NCBI RefSeq assembly: GCF_000297395.2
Contig: NZ_HF570108.1
Location: 2,384,001-2,448,000, forward strand
DNA from: Micromonospora lupini str. Lupac 08
GTDB taxonomy: Bacteria; Actinomycetota; Actinomycetes; Mycobacteriales; Micromonosporaceae
Reading direction: 5' to 3'
DNA: 64,000 nt
The translations under genes and the position numbers were made by a program. The notes beneath the pieces are model-generated. The model ran no database searches. It worked only from the letters and a program-made list of their open reading frames with translations, and was not told the origin of the DNA. Positions 61,203 to 64,000 of the stretch are shown one piece after another. Position 1 is the first letter of the stretch. Every line of letters begins with the position of its first letter.

Positions 61203-62206
61203 CGTCCGGCCTCTGCGGCGAGCGGGCGTCGCTGCGCGGTCCGCTGTCGGAGCAGGACGAGGCCCAGCCCCGCCAGGAACCAGGCGGCGAGGACGCCGAG
61301 GGGCGCCAGCGTGTGGGAGCCGTTGAAGTAGCCGAAGTTGTTGACCGCGCGTACGGCCGCGCCCGGAGGGAGCTTCGCCGAGATCGCTTGTGCCCATCCC
61401 GGCAGCAGGTCGACGCCGATGGTCGCTCCGCTCGTCGCGTTGCCGATGGTGGTGAGGGTGAGCACGGCGAGCGCGATGCCGATCGGGCCGAGCCAGGCCC
61501 CGAGGGCCTTGGTCGTGAAGGCGCTGGCGGCCGACAGCAGGATGAGCGACAGGGCGAGCAGCGGGAACGGTGCCGTCAGTGAGCCGTAGACCGGGCCGGC
61601 GACAGTGGCCGCGACCACGCCGATCACGACCGCGAATCCGCCCATCGCCCAAAGTCGGTGACGCAGGCGTACCAACGTGGCGGCCGCGGTGAGCCCCTGC
61701 GCGAGGACGAACGACGAGAGAGTGACCCCGAACACCACGTAGAAGGCGGACAGCCCACGGCTGTCGTAGCTCGCCAGCGGCACGATGTCGTTCTCCTGGA
61801 CGGTCATGTGAGCCTGCCTGCCGAGACCAGCCACGAGTTGCCGGGCGGCGCCGCTCTCACTGAACCCGCTCGCGCCTGCGTAGTCGAGCGTCAGTGTGCC
61901 GGGGGAGGTCCCGCTGAGCACCGCGACGCTGTCGCCGTCGTGGACCAGGGCCTTTCCGGCATCCACGCTGGCGACCGGCGTAACGGCGACGGCATCGCCG
62001 AACCCTCGATGGGCGGTAGTGGCCAGCTCGTCGCCGACCACCGCGATCGGCAGGCGGCTCGGCGCGGGATCGCGTTGCAGCCCGACATAGACGGCGATGA
62101 ACGCCGTGCCGATGATCAGCCCGGTGAGCACGAGCGAGATCCAGGCTCGGCGTTGCGTGCCGACGGGCGTTTCCGCCTCGGCGGGTGGAGCGGTTGGCGA
62201 CGTCAT
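61199..62206 (-). CDS. YhgE/Pip-like ABC-2 type membrane protein
   Basis: 335 residues. One N-terminal helix (~22-45), a ~130-residue extracytoplasmic domain (LPIAVVGDELATTAHRG, GDSVAVLSGTSPGTLTLDYAG), then five to six helices in the C-terminal half, which is the layout of DUF3533/YhgE-type membrane proteins. No ATPase gene adjoins it. GAGGAAG precedes ATG 62206. It is divergent from the HxlR gene over 28 bp carrying operators, so it is that regulator's likely target. Role: export or membrane homeostasis, unproven. Confidence 0.75.
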   Translation of the reverse strand: MTSPTAPPAEAETPVGTQRRAWISLVLTGLIIGTAFIAVYVGLQRDPAPSRLPIAVVGDELATTAHRGFGDAVAVTPVASVDAGKALVHDGDSVAVLSGTSPGTLTLDYAGASGFSESGAARQLVAGLGRQAHMTVQENDIVPLASYDSRGLSAFYVVFGVTLSSFVLAQGLTAAATLVRLRHRLWAMGGFAVVIGVVAATVAGPVYGSLTAPFPLLALSLILLSAASAFTTKALGAWLGPIGIALAVLTLTTIGNATSGATIGVDLLPGWAQAISAKLPPGAAVRAVNNFGYFNGSHTLAPLGVLAAWFLAGLGLVLLRQRTAQRRPLAAEAGR

Positions 62207-62221
62207 GGGTGCTTCCTCGGG

Positions 62222-62284
62222 TAGTGTGGTTTGAATGTCCAACCAGACGAACCGTAGCACCGATGGTTTGAAATCCAAACCATC
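62222..62284. promoter_or_regulatory. Twin HxlR operators around the hxlR start
   Basis: Two related 19-bp palindromes, TGGTTTGAATGTCCAACCA (62227-62245) and TGGTTTGAAATCCAAACCA (62264-62282, extended to GATGGTTTG/CAAACCATC arms). They start 37 bp apart. The first contains the hxlR ATG (62235) at its centre; the second lies within the coding region. TAGTGT (62222-62227) is a -10 at leaderless distance from the ATG. Confidence 0.85.
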
Positions 62285-62705
62285 GCGGGACACTCTCGCT
62301 GTGGCGCTCGACGCAGTCAACGACAGGTGGTCGCTGCACATCGTGCGAGCGCTCGCCTTCGGTGCCTCCCGGTACACCGAGATCCTGCGAGCGGTCGGCG
62401 CTCCCCGGGACGTCCTCGCCGCCCGGCTGCGGAAGCTCGCCGAGGCCGGCATTCTGCGGGCGCGATCGACCGAGGAGGGCAAGGTCGCGGGGTACGAGCT
62501 CACGCAGAAGGGCCGGGATCTCGGGCAGGTGATCCTCGTGCTCAAGCGTTGGGGTGACACCTACAGCGACGCCGACGTGCCCACTGTCGACTTCATCCAC
62601 GATGTGTGCGGTGAGGTGTTCGTCGCGGAAGTCCGTTGCCAGGCGTGCGGCAGGCCCCTGCGGTCCGGAGAGTTGTCAGTCGATCAGGAGTCCGCCGGAT
62701 GCTGA
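62235..62705 (+). CDS. HxlR family transcriptional regulator
   Basis: 156 residues, winged helix of the HxlR/MarR-like class: ALDAVNDRWSLHIVRALAFGASRYTEILRAVGAPRDVLAARLRKLAEAGIL with YELTQKGRDLGQVILVLKRWGD. It has a C-terminal extension with CGEVF...CQACGRPLRSGEL that may bind a metal. ATG 62235 is within the first operator. Its end overlaps the DUF1684 gene by 7 bp. It probably controls itself, DUF1684 and the divergent membrane protein. Confidence 0.92.
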   Translation: MSNQTNRSTDGLKSKPSRDTLAVALDAVNDRWSLHIVRALAFGASRYTEILRAVGAPRDVLAARLRKLAEAGILRARSTEEGKVAGYELTQKGRDLGQVILVLKRWGDTYSDADVPTVDFIHDVCGEVFVAEVRCQACGRPLRSGELSVDQESAGC

Positions 62706-63289
62706 CCGATCTTGAGCTGGCCGACTGGCGGGAGCGGGTCGCCCGGCTGTACCTGTCCGACGTCGACCTGGCCGGCTTCCGCGCCGGCCGCGACGAACTC
62801 TTCGCCACGCACCCGCAGAGCCCGATTCCGCCGGCCGAGCGGCCCGGCTTCGCCGGTGTGCGGTACTTCCCGCCCAACCCCGAGGCCGTGGTCGAGGCGC
62901 CGCTGCGGCCGGCCACCGGCGAGCTGCGGGTGGACACCGGCGGCCCGGACGGGGTCGTCGCGTACCGGCGGGTCGCGGTGGCCGAGACGCCGTGGGGGCC
63001 GCTGACGCTGTGGTGGATCGAGGCGTACGGGGGAGGGCTGTTCGTGCCGCTGCGCGACGGCACCTGCGGGAGGGAGACCTACGGCGGGGGGCGGTACCTC
63101 ACCGACACGGTGAAGGGCACTTTCGGCCGGGGCGTCGAGCTGCTGCCCGGCGACCGGGTCCGGCTGGACGCCAACTACCTCTACAACCCGAGCTGCGCGT
63201 ACGACGACCGCTGGGCCTGCCCCCTCGCGCCGCCGGAGAACCGGGTCGAGGTGCCGTTGGCCGCCGGCGAACTGGCGTACCACGGCTGA
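62699..63289 (+). CDS. DUF1684 family protein
   Basis: 196 residues. The family hallmarks are present: WRERVARLYLSDVDLAGFRAGRDELFATHPQSPI (N-terminal helix), LTLWWIEAYGGGLFVPLRDGT, GGGRYLTDTVKG, and the Cys-containing LDANYLYNPSCAYDDRWACPLAPPENRVEVPLAAGE. The fold may be a hydrolase-like beta structure; function unknown. ATG 62699 overlaps the hxlR stop by 7 bp. Confidence 0.92.
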   Translation: MLTDLELADWRERVARLYLSDVDLAGFRAGRDELFATHPQSPIPPAERPGFAGVRYFPPNPEAVVEAPLRPATGELRVDTGGPDGVVAYRRVAVAETPWGPLTLWWIEAYGGGLFVPLRDGTCGRETYGGGRYLTDTVKGTFGRGVELLPGDRVRLDANYLYNPSCAYDDRWACPLAPPENRVEVPLAAGELAYHG

Positions 63290-63314
63290 CCGGCCGCCCC
63301 GGCGGACTGCCGGG

Positions 63315-63363
63315 ACGGCCGGTCGTGCCGATGGTCGCACGTGCGTGACGGCCGGTCGTGCCG
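63315..63363. repeat. 16-bp direct repeat in the 3' region of DUF1684
   Basis: ACGGCCGGTCGTGCCG occurs at 63315-63330 and 63348-63363 with 17 bp between, in the 79-bp gap between two converging genes. It resembles the post-stop repeats elsewhere but does not extend into the coding part. Confidence 0.6.
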
Positions 63364-63368
63364 GTGGC

Positions 63369-63959
63369 TCAGCGGGTGTTCGCCGGCGTCGAGCCGGGCA
63401 CCTGCATCCGGCCCAGCAGCTGCCGGGCCTTGTCGGCGAGCTGCGCGTCGACTGTCACCGCGTACTGGCCGGCGCGCAGCGAGCTGGCCGAGGTGAAGTC
63501 GCGTTGCCCGCCGGTCATCGCGTGCGCGACCGCGCCGAACACGGCGCCCCAGATCGCACCGATGACCAGGCCGACCAGGATCACCGCCAGCCAGTTGCCG
63601 ACGGTGAAGATGCCGAACAGCAGCCCGATGAAGAGCCCGAACCAGGCGCCGGTGCCGGCGCCGAGCAGGGCGGCGCGGCCGGTGGTCATCCGCCCGAGCA
63701 CCGTCTCCACAAGCGTGAGGTTCGTGCCGACGATGGCGCTGTGCTCCACGGGGAAGCGGTTGTCGGCCAGGTAGTCGACGACCTTCTGGGCGGACGGATA
63801 GTCCGGATACGAGCCGATCGTCACGGTGGGGGGGCCGCCCTGCGGCCCGTGTCCGTCCCCGGCCGGCGTCGACAGGCGGCCTGCCGGCCCGGACGGAAGC
63901 ACGTCGCCACTCTGTGTGCCGGACCGCCATGCGGCGGCCGGCCCCGAAGCTGAGGTCAT
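63369..63959 (-). CDS. General stress protein 17M-like membrane protein
   Basis: 196 residues. A ~45-residue low-complexity N-terminus is followed by the GSP17M-type domain: VTIGSYPDYPSAQKVVDYLADNRFPVEHSAIVGTNLTLVETVLGRMTTGRA. Two Gly-rich helices follow (AALLGAGTGAWFGLFIGLLFGIF, LAVILVGLVIGAIWGAVFGAV), then a basic C-terminus with GQYAVTVDAQLADKARQLLG. GGGAGG 6 nt upstream fixes ATG 63959. General-stress role is by family name only. Confidence 0.85.
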   Translation of the reverse strand: MTSASGPAAAWRSGTQSGDVLPSGPAGRLSTPAGDGHGPQGGPPTVTIGSYPDYPSAQKVVDYLADNRFPVEHSAIVGTNLTLVETVLGRMTTGRAALLGAGTGAWFGLFIGLLFGIFTVGNWLAVILVGLVIGAIWGAVFGAVAHAMTGGQRDFTSASSLRAGQYAVTVDAQLADKARQLLGRMQVPGSTPANTR

Positions 63960-64000
63960 GAGCATCCTCCCTCGTCAGCCGACCGCGTTCCCGCCAGTGC

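Overview
The window is one contiguous stretch of a very GC-rich actinobacterial chromosome. GC-ending codons dominate almost every gene. Family content points to Micromonosporaceae, Micromonospora-like: a DUF5753/DUF397 regulator pair, GPP34, DUF222-HNH, a class F sortase, an FBP (EF-G-binding) protein, a Tat-type multicopper oxidase, a CelR-boxed GH9 cellulase, and many starts with a TANNNT hexamer 6-8 nt upstream and no Shine-Dalgarno. The genus is an inference. I see no rRNA, tRNA, CRISPR array, transposase, integrase or large biosynthetic cluster; this is mostly chromosomal housekeeping and accessory sequence.

Layout. 1-5.2 kb: the succinate dehydrogenase operon (sdhC-sdhA-sdhB, minus strand, sdhB cut by the window edge), divergent from a LysR regulator across a short palindrome, then an isolated dTDP-glucose dehydratase. 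5.2-12.3 kb: HrpA helicase, a cytidine deaminase-like protein, a YciI protein and a multicopper oxidase. 12.3-16.3 kb: an iron-siderophore ABC importer operon (two permeases, ATPase, lipoprotein) behind a 17/19 IdeR/DmdR iron box and closed by a 16-bp-stem terminator. 16.5-21.7 kb: a two-gene unit of a two-helix mini membrane protein and a 1642-residue beta-propeller giant; this is the most unusual locus here. 21.9-31.2 kb: an unrecognised gene with its own palindrome, a DUF3516 helicase, trmB, a signal-peptide protein next to a class F sortase, a haloacetate-dehalogenase-like hydrolase between two copies of a palindromic element, an MhuD-type haem oxygenase, exonuclease III and a PAC2 protein. 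31.6-39.2 kb: a lysozyme-like membrane protein, a 48-residue gene, EcsC, an SGNH lipoprotein, a DUF6343 protein, succinate-semialdehyde dehydrogenase, an LLM oxidoreductase whose start codon lies in a perfect hairpin, a Na+/H+ antiporter and a UBP zinc finger. 39.4-49.3 kb: an MFS transporter with a repeat linker, DUF222-HNH, small proteins, secreted GH9 cellulase, PP2C phosphatase and HrpB. 49.3-64 kb: regulator pair, GPP34, APC permease and GNAT; a SigB-like sigma factor; an ADC-like protein, phospholipase D, pirin/MarR, FBP/TetR, VOC/ABC-like/HxlR, DUF1684 and a 17M-like stress protein.

How genes work together. Iron is a theme: the iron-boxed importer, the MhuD homologue and the sdh Fe-S subunit. 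Regulation by short palindromes beside a regulator gene recurs (LysR, MarR, TetR and HxlR loci), usually overlapping the regulator's own start. The best candidate for something undescribed is the giant protein at 16745-21673. Two complete seven-repeat FG-GAP propeller cassettes are inserted into a BNR/Asp-box propeller scaffold, and the cassettes share a 481-bp perfect repeat with wobble composition unlike its surroundings.
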